Assembly (NCBI RefSeq): GCF_001039355.2
Contig: NW_019775047.1
Coordinates: 303,462-367,461, forward strand
Direction of reading: 5' to 3'
Source: Lingula anatina
Taxonomy: Eukaryota > Brachiopoda > Lingulata > Lingulida > Lingulidae
DNA length: 64,000 nt
Part shown: piece after piece, positions 11,907 through 50,592 of the stretch
How the letters are laid out: every line of letters begins with the position of its first letter
Numbering within the stretch: position 1 is the stretch's first letter
Notes under the pieces: model-generated
The model's database searches: none
Told to the model about the DNA's origin: nothing
What the model saw: the letters and a program-made list of their open reading frames with translations, nothing else
Program-made: the position numbers and the translations under genes

Positions 11907-12956
11907 ATTGAGCATTAAAATGTGTACAGTTACATTTTACAAGCTCTCTAAACTACAGTTTTACATAAATTGTGCACATAAGCTTAAATAAGTATAACTA
12001 CTTTAGATCATTCAATTACCAAAATACATATAATTAGCTAACTACTTCATACATATAGTTCACAATAGTAAGACACAATATAATAATACTGGATATAGTA
12101 TTTTGTACAATATGCATTTGCTACTTAGGCATAACTGACTGTATATACTTGGCCAATGCTGATGCACTTGCACGACACTGTGGATTGAGAATTTGTATTA
12201 TTTTGCTATCATCATCAGTGCCTGATAGACCAAAGAATCGTGACAGGGAATCAAACATTTTTTATCGCTCACGTTGATGCTGAGTGCAGATCATTTAGAA
12301 TAAATCATTTCAATTGAAATTATATACAACATCAAATACAACTATATAGGGACAGATCGACCAATGATTCTTGAGTAGTAGGCAATTATTATTTATTCAG
12401 GGGAAATCGATTTGACGATTAAATTCTTTTATCAAAAGATAAAAATCAAGTTAAGTCAGCTCTGAAAAGTTCGTTCAGATGAAGATTCCTATCACGAGGA
12501 TTCATATGTATATCTTTTCTTACCGCTCTACCCCATATCCCACTTTAGTGACAGCATATACAGTATGTTAGGACAAAATTGCATTAAGAATATGACAATC
12601 GCGTGCTGTTACCCCCTGCATTGCAACCCTTGACATGTAACATGCAGGGATTAATCATCAATCAGATGGATTCATTTCCATTATTGGTTTATTTTAGTCG
12701 TCTTGGGTCTTGCTACTGGCTATTTACTGTTAATTAAACTAAACTCATTTGCTGTAATTTGCCTGCAGCTTTTAGTACGCTAAAGGTGTAAGGCACTCCA
12801 GGGCATAAAACTTGTAATTCAGTGGTGGTAATAACCGGCAGGCCTTGGTATTTTGTACGCTTTCTTCTTTCTTTTTCATTGCGAGCGTTTTTGCAAGTCA
12901 TCTTTGCGAACTTCAAATATCGACTTGACAATTTTCCCATACGTTCCACTAGTTAA

Positions 12957-13340
12957 CTAGAAAAGCACTCAGAGAGCGCAGACCTCCGCCAAGGCAGCAA
13001 GGTCTCCATCCAATGTCGTTTCACCCCTAAATTTTCGATATTTTTGATTATTGATTGATTTTTGATCCGGATCACCACCAAAAACTTATCATCTGTTCCT
13101 TGGCCCACTTCTGACAGTTCATGAAAAAATTTCATCAAAATCGGTCCATAACTTAATTTTTTTTATTATTGATTATTGATTTTGTATTCCGGATCACCAC
13201 CAAAAACTAATCATCTCTTCCTTGGCCCACTTCTGACAGTTCCTGAAAATTTCATCAAAATCGGTCCATAACTTTTTGAGTTATATTGATGACAGACGGA
13301 CAAACAAACAGGGGTGAAAACATAACCTCCTTGGCGGAGG
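12957..13340 (-). repeat. Dispersed marine-type repeat, minus orientation, with internal duplication
   Basis: This is the same family as 8047-8280 but inverted. It begins ctagaaaagcactcagagag, gcagacctccgccaagg, and ends cctccttggcggagg. The central segment (gatccggatcaccaccaaaa through aaaatcggtccataact) is present twice, at about 13064-13154 and 13190-13274. The two internal copies are close to each other, so the duplication is probably a feature of this subfamily or a recent event. Confidence 0.75.
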
Positions 13341-15278
13341 TGATAAATCCGTTCCGACAATCAAAATAAGTACCTATTTTTTAAGTTTATTTAGTTTTTT
13401 GAAAAATAACTCAAGACATTATTACAGACTCGAGAGGGTAGCCATCTAGTTGGTGACGTGGTCCGATGACAAGTGCAGATTTCTGAATAATTGCGATAAT
13501 CGCCGCTTTGATGATAAAATAAAATAGATTACATTTCTATGAATTGTTTACGATGGAGAGTTGTTTTCCCTTTAATTTACAGTCATGACTCATTTTCTCA
13601 ATCATTACCGTAATCATTCTTACGCTGGCCAAAATACTGGTAAAAACGGTCCCACCTTTTTACCTGTATTATTATTATTATTATTGCAAATATAAGGCTT
13701 ACCTGAAAAAATAAAATCAGGTGTAGTTTCTAAATTACTGCAACAACAGAACAGTGATAGATAGTGAACAGGCACTGTGATTTTCTTATTTCGATTTCCT
13801 GTCTCCATGGCTCCGTGTGGTATTCAGCTACGAGAGACAGTCATCTTATAGCCTATTATGTGTCTGCGGTAAATTATAGCTGGAAAGGATGCAGCTAGTC
13901 GGCGCATGCGTGTTATGGTTATCTAGTTAAAGGATGCACGACAGGCATTCTTTGACCTGTGTCTGTTGACGTATTCAGTTTTGTAATAAGACTGCCTGGC
14001 CAAAGACTGTCGATTGCTCTGTCTTTAGAAGCAGACCGACAGTGACCTGCGGAGAGTAAGAATGCATGTGTATCACACACTGATGTAGTAGTGTACAGGT
14101 GAGACTGACGAGGCACAGTGAAAGCAGTATATCTACTATTATCCTTCCACTTGGTGACAGTACATGTAGTTCTCGGAAATATGTGTAGCAAAAGCTCTGT
14201 CATACATTCAAATTGTTTGCTGTACTCTTGTTGAATCGGTCCTGCAAATCGGATTTACTGGGCCATATAAGTTCACTGCAGATGTGTCATATGGACACAT
14301 GTTTGTTTAGCAAATTACTTGCCAAAACGTTATTTTTATCTGTGCCAGACGAGGGGAAATATACTCGTACCGCAGACAGGGTTCTTAACATGACGCGCAA
14401 CAACTGACTTGCTTGGCCTAAAGGTGGGATTTTAACAGTAATTTTCATGGCAAAACAAATCATTCAGTATGTATAGTATCAAATAATCCCATAGATAATA
14501 GCTTTCATATTGAATCACTAATGTCAGCTGTCAAAATACATGCCAGCGCAGCGTTATTATGTTTCTATCGTTATATTTTTAGTATCAGTTATAACACGAA
14601 TATAGACTTCCATATTCAACAGTGTGCTCTTAACCTTTGTTTGGGGTCGCGCCGTGTAGATAGACTACATGATGACTGACATAAGAAAATGCACCAAGCA
14701 CATCAAAAGTCAATTAATGTCAGATTGCCCAAATAGATTTTTGGGTTTAAAAGAATTAGTACGGGGGAATGGTGAGTTTGTCCGAGCAGTAAGCCTACTC
14801 AATTAATACTCAAACATCTAATGAAAACAATCCAATCAAGATAGTTTTTTTAATAACGGTGTTATTTTTTCCTCCCTCCCAAATGGGTGACGAGAAATCT
14901 GGTAAATATGGGTTTTCTCTAAATTAAATAAAGCATTTTTTTTAAAGTCTTATTGTTAACGACCCTGTCTAACCGCTATAGGAGTATTTGAATAAACAGT
15001 GTTGTAGGGCCTACATGTACCAATGCCGGCGTGAGAGGAGTGGTAGTCCGCTAGGAACCGTTGTCCGCACCCCGTTACTTTGTGCAGACATTCAAACCAT
15101 ATACATGCACTTGTACACCATTCCTAGAACTACCATTCCTGTCACATTTCATAGGTTGTGCACTGGATTTTTTTCTGTTCTTTTCTGTTTTCTGATACTC
15201 AGAGGATCTGAATGCGAGTGACGAATCCGATCCATCAGCTGTAGGTCTATAACACACAAGACATCCACTGATCATACC

Positions 15279-15562
15279 ATGTCAGAAAGAGCTGGAGATT
15301 CAGAATCCGACCAGATACCTAATCCTAAGGGGCATATGTTTGAACATGCCGTCTCTCCTTCTCCGTCAGAAACACCTGTTCAAGGTAACTTCGGCGCTAC
15401 CTGTCCCTCCAGTGGTCAGGTAGAAGACACACTCAAGCACTTCAGTTGCTATGCCTACAGTGCACAACAGCCCCTTCCGGTTACGACTCATAGCTCAGGC
15501 TTCACGACAGCAGAGACACGGAGGGTGACAAGCATGCAAAAACTGGGAATTTCTGCTGCAAG
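15279..15562 (+). CDS. IMPDH: Candidate alternative first coding exon of IMPDH (N-terminal extension)
   Basis: An ATG at 15279, with an in-frame stop upstream at 15219, opens a frame of 94 codons plus AG ending at a GTAGGC donor after 15562. Spliced to the acceptor before 16112, AG|T gives Ser followed directly by the normal IMPDH start ATG, so the extension reads in frame into MADYLI. The added 95 residues plus that Ser are rich in Ser, Pro, Thr and Glu, have no domain I recognise and no clear targeting signal. Human IMPDH1 is known to have retinal isoforms with an N-terminal extension. An open frame with the right phase could still arise by chance, so this remains a prediction. Confidence 0.45.
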
Positions 15563-16027
15563 GTAGGCAAATGTGATAATTAGTTTTCTGCTATCTTATA
15601 CTATCTTATACATGTATGCCTTCTCTGCATTTGTCTTAATTCATGCTAATGGATAAAGTAGAACCGTCACTGAAGTTTAGATCCTACATTCCTTTAGTAA
15701 GGCCTGTCAGAAGAGGTTGCGTTCGGTACGCCCTTAAGAAGTTACGTTATACTGGAGAGCGAGGCGTGTGTGTTGACACCTAACATGAAATAATTATGGT
15801 TTTTCAACGAAGAAAGTGTCACGTCTCTCTCTCTCTTTCTCTATCATATTGGAAGCCGTTTTCACTCAGTTTGAATGGTCTGGATAACTTGAGACAAATC
15901 AAATTAATCCTTCCTTACTTTAAACCTCCCGAGAAAAAGGTTGTAAATGGAATTTGATAGTAGGTCTATATTAGGCGGGGAATCCCCTGCAGGTGAGTCA
16001 TACTGACCTCATTTCACCATGAGGCTG

Positions 16028-16038
16028 GCCGCCATGTT
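16028..16038 (-). promoter_or_regulatory. YY1-type motif near the proximal IMPDH start
   Basis: GCCGCCATGTT matches the reverse complement of the YY1 consensus AANATGGCGGC exactly. YY1 sites are common around transcription starts of housekeeping genes. It lies 75 bp upstream of the canonical IMPDH ATG (16113), so a proximal promoter here, separate from the one for the 15279 exon, is plausible. No TATA box is evident. Confidence 0.4.
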
Positions 16039-16081
16039 GGAAAACAACAAAAGCGTGATCGCAGACAGGTGTTCTTTGTGA
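16034..16081 (+). other. Possible upstream ORF in IMPDH leader
   Basis: The ATG inside the YY1-like motif opens a 15-codon frame ending TGA at 16079-16081, 31 nt before the IMPDH ATG-containing exon. If transcription starts upstream of it and the leader is unspliced, it could dampen IMPDH translation. This is an inference only. Confidence 0.25.
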
Positions 16082-16111
16082 TATTTTATTTGAACATTTT
16101 TTTCTCTTCAG

Positions 16112-42396
<26,285 letters not shown>

Positions 42397-43465
42397 CATT
42401 AAAAGAAGATGAAAGCAGAAGTAACTTGATAGACAATATACAGTGCATAATTATATGTATGATCCTACACCTGAATGTGAACAAGAAGATGGATTTCTAG
42501 GAATGAGAAATGATTCAAATATATCAAGCAATTAATTGATGATATTGACCACTGAAGTGATTGCCTGTGACCTGTGTTGTATGGACTTTGAAACAATGAA
42601 AAAATGGAATGAATAGAAATATAGCAAACACAAAGATATTTGGTATGGGAATTAAACATGTTTTTCCTGTGGTTTAGAGGATCAAGGTTTCCCAATAAGG
42701 GCAGGTGATGTGAATTGTTTCCATTATTGTTTTATTTTTTTTTTGCCTAATGTAATGTTTCTCACTGTAACGAACTCAGACACTAGCATGTGCACAAACC
42801 TAAATCTCAATAATAAGTCGTAGAAATGTTGCCTTGCACTAATATTCTGCAATCTAATAGTTGGTCACTTTTTAAAAAGAATAACACACGTTTACATGGT
42901 TACATATTTGGCTGTTTGGATGTTATATCAATGGATGTAATACAATCTATTTCTGTGCACAGAGCGTAATTTGTTAATGTTTTTAATGACCCATTCTTTC
43001 TGAACTGTAAGTTTCATTATTTTGTAAGATTGTATCAGGTGCACAGAAGTGCTAAATAATATTTCATGTCCAAGTGAAGAATCTCAGTGTAAGAACACAA
43101 AGCTTTATCATTTATTTTTGTCTTAGGACCTAAGGTAAGACATACTTTCTAATAATGAAGCATCCTTTTAGTTGAAAATTGATATCTGTATAGTGATGTC
43201 TAACATGTGCAAATGTAGAATATACAGCAGTTGCCAGTTTTAGTCAGTTTCAGTAAGTTGGGTACTGTTATAGAGGAAAAATGATGGGCTGAAAATGTCC
43301 AGTATATTGGCTGAAACAAAATTTCTAGATTGAGCGCAGATGCAATATTTCAGCAAGGTAGTCATTTAGATATGATAAGGATATAAAGCAGTCTGCATCA
43401 GTTTCCAGCACACGTGTATCTCTGCTGTACATATTTGATAAAATGAAGAACAGATGTGTTAAAAA

Positions 43466-43539
43466 AATAAATGCACCCCATGAATTTAGACATTGTTTGT
43501 CCAATGTCAGTATGTCAAAGGTAGTATATTGTTTGCCAA
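43466..43539 (+). terminator. Candidate polyadenylation signals of IMPDH
   Basis: AATAAA occurs at 43466-43471 and again near 43534, about 1.1 kb after the stop. In the duplicated copy the first hexamer is destroyed (the A-run reads aaaaaagaaatg near 51672) while the second persists near 51742. Confidence 0.4.
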
Positions 43540-44572
43540 TAAATACCAGTATACATTTGAAAATATACTTGCCTGCTATATTTTAAAATATTTTAAGAAT
43601 TTTTCTTTTATTGACTGCACAAGTACTATGTGTCTAGACACTAACCAATCATTGCCGCTAGCGTCACAGTCACTGAATAGTGTCCTCATAAATGTAACAA
43701 AAACGTACAGGTCTGGAATGATTCAGTTTGAAATCCTGATGGATTGGAATGTTTTTCTGAAGGTAAAGGTTTTTGTCAATTTTCACATATTTTCATTTTG
43801 AATGCGTGACTTAGAATTGCAAAGGGTTTGATAGTAGCACAATATTTAAAAAACTTTTTGCATGTATACTGTTAAGCATTCCGGATAAAAACAAAAAAAT
43901 TAAAAATACATTTTGTGGACTTTCATCACTTTCAAATTGCTTGTTTTTTATTCTCAGATAATATTTTGATAATGTCACTTCCTCTGTCAGTTTTGCCATT
44001 TATGCACATGCCCATTTGACAGCTTCACTGCCTTGTCACTTTATTGCATTGACTTAGGTTTCAAATATTTACTTAATAATCATGACAGTCATTAATAAGA
44101 TTTGGCAGAAACCACTGTGGGCTAGAGGAAAATATTTTGAACAATGTTTTGTGTATTTATCTTTGTAATAGGCAAGCAATAATTGTAATCTCAGAAATTT
44201 TTTTCTGCATTATAAGATCATTGAAACGGTGATGGATCACCACTTGACCCTTGTCAAACAATATACAAGTAAATTGCAATCTCTAAAGAAATGCTAATGA
44301 GTTTTTTTTTATTTGGTTTTGTTTTGTCAATGCCAATCAAACGACCGAAGGTTGCCTGAACTGTGAAAAGATAATGTTGGTCAACTGGAGCCAACTGAAA
44401 GGAAAAAAATGAGGTGAATTTCTGTAATCATTTAGAAAAAGAATTTGAAGTGACAAAGTACAATGAAACAAAGATTGATGGGAAGGGACATTAGGATACA
44501 GGAGATATAAAAATGACTGATGGTATTTGCAGAAGGGAGGAACCTTCTACTGGTAGTCTTATGAAAATGGCG

Positions 44573-44820
44573 TACAGCTAGGATATCCTACGGAATCATT
44601 TGATCCCATTTCCACGTGCAATGTTCGAGGTCAACTTTCGCTTGCAGCATGACAATGTCACCCCACACTGTTCACGGACCAACCCGCCAAAAGCCCTGAT
44701 ATTAACTCGGTTGAGCATCTTTGGGACGGATTTGAGAGAGCTGAAACCCACGCCCAGCAAAAACAACCGTGGAGATGAGTTTTGACCCAAGAGTGGAACA
44801 ATATTACCCTCTACCAGGGT
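44573..44820 (+). pseudogene. Tc1/mariner-type transposase remnant, copy A
   Basis: In broken frames the plus strand reads DILRNHLIPFPRAM, LQHDNVTPHCSR, then after a frame change INSVEHLWDGFERAE and LTQEWNNI. These match the order of Tc1-like transposases: the DN..PH second catalytic Asp, the NPxEHxWD segment with the catalytic Glu, and the EWNxIP region. Part of the core between the second and third motifs is missing, and stops occur at 44579 and near 44776. It is a dead fragment of about 80 codons. Confidence 0.75.
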
Positions 44821-47800
44821 CACGGATTGATTTTCACTTCATGTTCACAAATGTGCCCATGGCTAATTCATGACGCAATTATAGCGCTGGAGGAAAGTGC
44901 ACATTGTATAATTCAGGATAGAAACCACCAAATAATTTCCCATTGACGGCCATACTAAGAAATGCCTGCAAAACTGCATGAACCAAATAAATGGGTGAAA
45001 CATTTCCCATCCCCATGGACAGCAGACACACTGACATAACTCCTTATGGCACAAAAATATAGGCCTACTGTCATCAAGTAAACTTTCCGACCAACATTAC
45101 TTGAACATGTGCGCCACTCTGTTTGTAAACAAACCATTGCACCGCTCAGTCAGTAGCTCCCTCCGCCAGGTCTCACGCCTGCACGACACCTGTGCCTGGT
45201 CCTGAAAAAAAAAAAACTGGCAGTAGTTTACACCCTAGTCTGCTTGTTGACACCAAAATTAACTCTAGCAACACACAAGAAATGCCAGGAAAAAAATGGA
45301 AAAAAACCCCCACTAATTTTCTCTCACTGAACTATAACAGTCGGTGATTGGCTGATTTAGGGTAGAACAGAATCGACCAACAAAGACGTCCTAGTGAAGA
45401 CTCCGTGAACAGCATGCCCCGTCTCGTAATGGCCCTTAATCGTGCACGTGGGGGACACACACACCCTTGATATGAGTAACTGTATACAATTCTTGATAAG
45501 GAAATGTATGCGATATTTTGAAATTGATTGTTACCTTCCGTGGAGAATAATAAGCGTTTTTGTTTTATTAAAATCCGAATTCAAAAGTGCTCACTCACAA
45601 CACCATATTGAAAAACCCATCAAATCCACTGGAAGTGTTGAATATAATATTGTTTGTTCTTTATTTTGCGTGTTTAGCTACTGAAAACAATTTGCATCTG
45701 CAATGATACAGTTGTGCATTAATTTTTTTTAATATTTGTAACAAAATCCATGAATTTTATTAGGTGTGACAGCCATTTTTTTATATTTAAAGTTGTTTTT
45801 GGAAAGCGACGACTGGAATTAGCGGTAGACCATCCGAACAGCCGAAACCTGCCGACCTGGCAGCCTTTCTACCTCTTACTTTTACCTGGCACAGTTTATT
45901 TATTCTTACTATCGTGTGCTGTTTGAAGAATAATTTAAAATTAAAATTTTCATACACTTTTTCAGATCAGATGCAATTATGATAAATGTCATTACGATCA
46001 TAACGGTTCGCGCTTAATACCATTATCTTATTGAACTCGACGTTAATATAGCTCTAAAAATGAAATGAAATTGTGCCTGGCTACATGATTTTAGTCTTTA
46101 AAAATGGAATGATCTGCTATTATTAATATTAATTCATTCGAATAGAGTAACAAGCGTAATGTACGACATCTTCCCCATGTACGACATCTGCTCAAACGAA
46201 TAGAATTCTATTAATCCCAGGCTGGCAGGTCCTCGCATGGGTCCCTCTTATGATAATCGATTTATGTAGGTCTAGAGACATTATAAAATTAATTTTTAAA
46301 AGTTCGATAGAATACCCCTACCCCAAGAGATACGGTTAATGAATCCCCTCTAATTTGTTCGTTTCTTTTCGCTAACCGTTCTTTTTTTTTTTTTTTTTTT
46401 GAATTTTTAATTTAAGACTCCATCTTTTAGAAAGCCTATGTACGTCAGTGACGTTGTTATATAAAAGGTATTGAAGTACATCAAATCATATTCAATTACA
46501 TCCCACTTGGGTTTAGACTGACTGCATAGACTTACAGCGTTAGCACCGAATGCTACAAGTATATACAGGGTGGATCTTAAAAACGACCTATTTTAAATGA
46601 TTTTTGGTGCACAACTAGGCTCTACTCTCACACAGGTAAACGTACGTCCGCGACCCAGCCAACAACCCCTATCAATAACAAAAGGCTAAATCTTAAATCG
46701 AGGCTTCTACACGGAAGGTGGTCAACTGCACATTATTATGTAATCCAGGTGAGCATTTTGGTGACAGGTGTTTAGAAAGGACCAAGGTCGGTAGAAGACA
46801 GAGAAAAGGGAACCGTCTATGTCACACTGCTACAAATTCCGCACGAAGAACGAAGTTTTTTCTCACTGAAAGCTGCAGAAGTCTGTTGTAAGTACAGTAT
46901 TGATGTATAAGATAACTTTGCGTATTTTGTGTTGACGACGCCTTCCCAAAATGGTGCATTTCCCACTTCAGGCATTATGGCCATTGGGTACATTTTAATG
47001 GCGTGAATGCTTCGAAGTCCAAAGTGAGCTTGAAGTTTTAAGAAATTATTTTCTGTTATTTTTCCAGAGGGAGCACACTTGACAATAAAGAAGGGAGGGG
47101 ATTGTTCCAGCTGTTCAAAGGTCTGAACACGTAAATCTGTCTGAAATACGACAGGGCAGGTAACTGCATTCACAGCTCCTAAATAGATTCCTTTTCATTC
47201 TTTACGACAGCAATTTGTTTTAAAATTTTCAAATATATTCTGTTATTACAGTAAACTGACAACATAGAACTAGCCGCGATATATACGTCCTTCAGTGTGT
47301 ATGTTTTCAAGTACATTTCGTCCCTATAATCTTCTAATCTGTATTAAAACATTTGTAGGAATACTTTGGGTTATAAATTTGATCTGAACTTGCCAGCGCC
47401 CAGTTTACGTAATTGTTTATGTATTATCAGAATATGAAGATTATCGACTTTTATCATAGAACATTCATGGTAACGATCCGCGTTTTTCATGTACAGTAAC
47501 TGGGTGGGGGTAGGTGGGGGTACCCTCTACCAGAGTCACAGATTGATTTTTTACTAGATATTCACAGATATGTCTACTGTGTTAGAGAAAAGTGTCCATA
47601 ATTAATTTTCGGTCCCGGGGAGCACAGCGGACGAGTACCCCATCCTTGGATTCGAAGCTGAACCCCCTCTCCCCTTACGCCTGCAAAATTGCAGTATTAA
47701 GAACAGGAGATAAAACCAGTTTCTCCGTTCCTGCGCCCTACATATAAATTCTTGCAGTTAAATTATCCCCGTCTGCTGTTGAATATTTTCTTTGTAAGTG

Positions 47801-48584
47801 AGGCGATTTTTGTTTTTGCTATCCTCGCCTTTTGCAAAGTTCAAAATTATCATTTTGTTTTTCTAGATCCTGTAAAATGAATGTAAACTAGAGCTGTTTT
47901 GCCAAATGCATTTATTTATTAAATTTTACTGCCCCCTAATGTTTCCATGTGTCAAATTTTACTGAACACATTTGCGCAATCTGGGCACCGGTAAATTTTT
48001 GTAATTTCCTTCAGTGTAAAGCACACTGCTTAGTACGACCGGTTTCTATTTATTGTTTTAACAATGGTATGTGTGGTTACATTGAAAACATCACGAGATT
48101 CTTCACGAAGGGATACGCTTTAATAGTCTAATTAATTTGCCTTAAGACTAGTATGTCGTCGTGTATAAAGAACTGAAGTGGATTTCTACAACAGTTATTT
48201 GTATATCACTTTACCAAAGTCTTAGGCGTCTTCCTGTTAATGTAAATTTCTTCGTTTAATTTCAGTAACTCGTAACTACGGCTTAGGCGGTAACTGGAAG
48301 TAACGCCCATCAAAGGCATCAGATTTGTGTGCGCCAGCACCCGCACCCCTGTCAAGATTGTCTCGCTTGTCGAAGTTTGTCTTCTACTTAATTTGCAGGG
48401 TTGACGTTTGTTATGAAATGTAGTATTTGAATTGGATTGAAATATCTTGTATCAAAACGTGAATCGGCTAAAGAACACCACGTAACAAACCTTTTATTCG
48501 TAGAATCTTTGATCTGAAAATATGAACCAAGTCCAAGCGTCAACCCTGTATGTTGCTGGTTTTATACTATATATATGTGTGTGA

Positions 48585-48585
48585 N
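48585..48585. other. One-base gap: contig join
   Basis: An undetermined base stands exactly at the junction where copy A ends in a TG-rich run and copy B starts. I interpret it as a scaffold join rather than a sequencing ambiguity. Confidence 0.75.
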
Positions 48586-50570
48586 TGACTTTTTCCTTTA
48601 TATTCCTACCCTTGAAAAATGATGTATGCATGCGATTTGGAATGTTAACTAGAAGGGAATGGGTGTTTGATTGGTCTTTCAAAAGCTTAAATTTGTTTAA
48701 AGTTTCCACAAAGCATGCATATCACTACAGTGGCCAATGCAGAATCTTTGTATTTTGCACATGCATAAAATTATGATGAATGCCATTTTTATATACAGCC
48801 ATGCACAGTGTCAGCATAATATTGTTGAACTTTGTCTAACCATTCTTGTATATTGCAGTCCTGTTGTTTATTGTCTTTTCCATCATAATATGTCAAATTC
48901 TTATAAAATCTATCAATAGTTTTCTTAAATCCAGTGAATGGAGCTGTGCAGTTGGCTGTAGTATTTTGGAGTGTAATCTGATTTTGTCTAACTACTGTTA
49001 TTGGAAGTAATTTTTCTTTCTAATGTGACTTTCGGTTGTAATGCGCATTACATCTCCCCAGGTCACTGGTGGCAGAGGACACCCTGTTATTTCATCTCCC
49101 CAGGTCACTGGTATCAGAGGACACCCTGTTGGGCGCTCCTTTGTTCTGTCACTTGTTCCCAAATTTGAATTTGCTTGATCTTTAAGACTTATTGTTCTAG
49201 GATCTTGATATTCAGCATGAAATATGGATTATTACAGGAAATTAAATTATTCACAGGGATAAAGTTAAATTTATGAAATTAGTAAAATCAAATAAGCCTT
49301 TTTTACGGAATCATAGGGAAACAGGTGTTAACCTGGTGGTCATGACATCACACCAGTTCCACAGTCCTCATCAGTTTTTAAGAATCAAGCCATAAAAAAC
49401 AAATACCATACCTGTATGATACCTTAGCAAACCACCACCATCTGTATCTGGATTGGAGGGGGATTTACTTAGGTAGCAAAACAATTACCGAGCATTGTAT
49501 AATTTGCTATATTGAATATATTTCATAACTTCTGTTGTCATGATTCTTAAGAAATTTCTTTAAAGTGCCTGTATGCTTGCTAAATTTGTTTGACAGCTGC
49601 TTAAATTTCTAAATAATGTTCAGTATTTTTAAGAAGGCTTAGTGTTTTGCATTAAGATTCAATTGTGTGAGCCTTTACTTTACAGCTTTACATTTTATGT
49701 TATTTTATAGAAGTGTTAGCTGATTGGTTTGAATTCTAAGATGATCTATTGCTGACTAAAAAGTTTCTACAAAATATGTCCACTGCTGTTTATTGGGTGC
49801 AATTCTGCAAGAATGTATTGTTTTCCCCATAACTGCCCACCTTTAGAAGGTTTTGTTAAGTTTTGCAGTTTTTCACTCTTTAATTCCAAACTACATTCTT
49901 TAAGTTATTTTCTTATATTTTGCATGTTAGATGTATTGTTTGTATTATGAACAAAACTCATCCAATGTCTTCTCTAACAAAGTTCTGTTTGATCTATCTC
50001 CATAAACACTATGGATTGCTTCATGTGATGTTCAGTTGATAACTTTGATTTGGTTATATTGTATGCAGACACTGGGTTACACTATTAGAGGCACTCTGTA
50101 TGCAGTTGAAAATTCCCCACAGTCATATTCTTATTCTGGAAGATTCTGATACTTCCATATTCAAACCTTGAAAGCATAAAACCTCTTATAATAGGGAAGT
50201 TTCTCTGAGGCATTCCTAGTATCATTATTATCTTCTCAGCCTTGTCAGGTAGCCACGATAGCTTGCAATGACTTTATCTGTATCAAAGATGTGAAAATTG
50301 CTGAAACATTTCTTAAAAATTTTTAAATAAAATGAAATCATTTATGTACTCTATGCACCATTTTATCTGTAACTTTTAATGTTTTGTTTAATGTCTGTAT
50401 GTATGCCACCTTGCTGGGTAAATATTGAATTGCAAATAACTATTTTTCTAATTTCATTTGGTGACATTTATTAATTTTTCATTTGTGGAGATGATTGAAC
50501 TGCAAACAATATACAAGTTAATTGAGATTTCTAAAGAAATGTTGATGAGTTTTTGTTTGCATTGTTGCAG

Positions 50571-50592
50571 GTATGAGAAGAGACTCTTTTAG
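50571..50592 (+). CDS. IMPDH: IMPDH terminal exon, copy B (probably the other allele)
   Basis: The sequence is identical in coding content to 42375-42396, with the same gttgcag acceptor, and encodes YEKRLF stop. If the duplication is real it is a second possible 3' end for IMPDH. If the duplication is an assembly artefact, as I think, it is the second allele of the same exon. Confidence 0.8.

Larger units (their letters stand above)
11101..15278. other. Intergenic region between the VWD gene and IMPDH
   Basis: After the VWD 3' UTR I see only repeats: a T-run/G-run, an AAT microsatellite, the inverted marine-type repeat at 12957-13340 and scattered low-complexity sequence. Short open frames here have no recognisable domains or supported splice sites. 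The region should contain the upstream promoter if the N-terminal extension exon of IMPDH at 15279 is real. Confidence 0.6.

Noticed and set aside
13919-14203. Minus-strand open frame of 94 codons in the intergenic region
   Set aside because: No domain, no neighbouring exon with matching phase and no unusual composition.
44596-44823. Minus-strand open frame opposite the Tc1-like remnant
   Set aside because: The plus strand carries the recognisable transposase motifs; the minus frame is a shadow.
46817-47173. Minus-strand open frame of 118 codons in copy A
   Set aside because: The corresponding sequence in copy B has an in-frame stop (gaacaatccc becomes gaataatccc on the minus strand) and further frame changes. 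No domain or splice structure is visible, so it is not a conserved gene.
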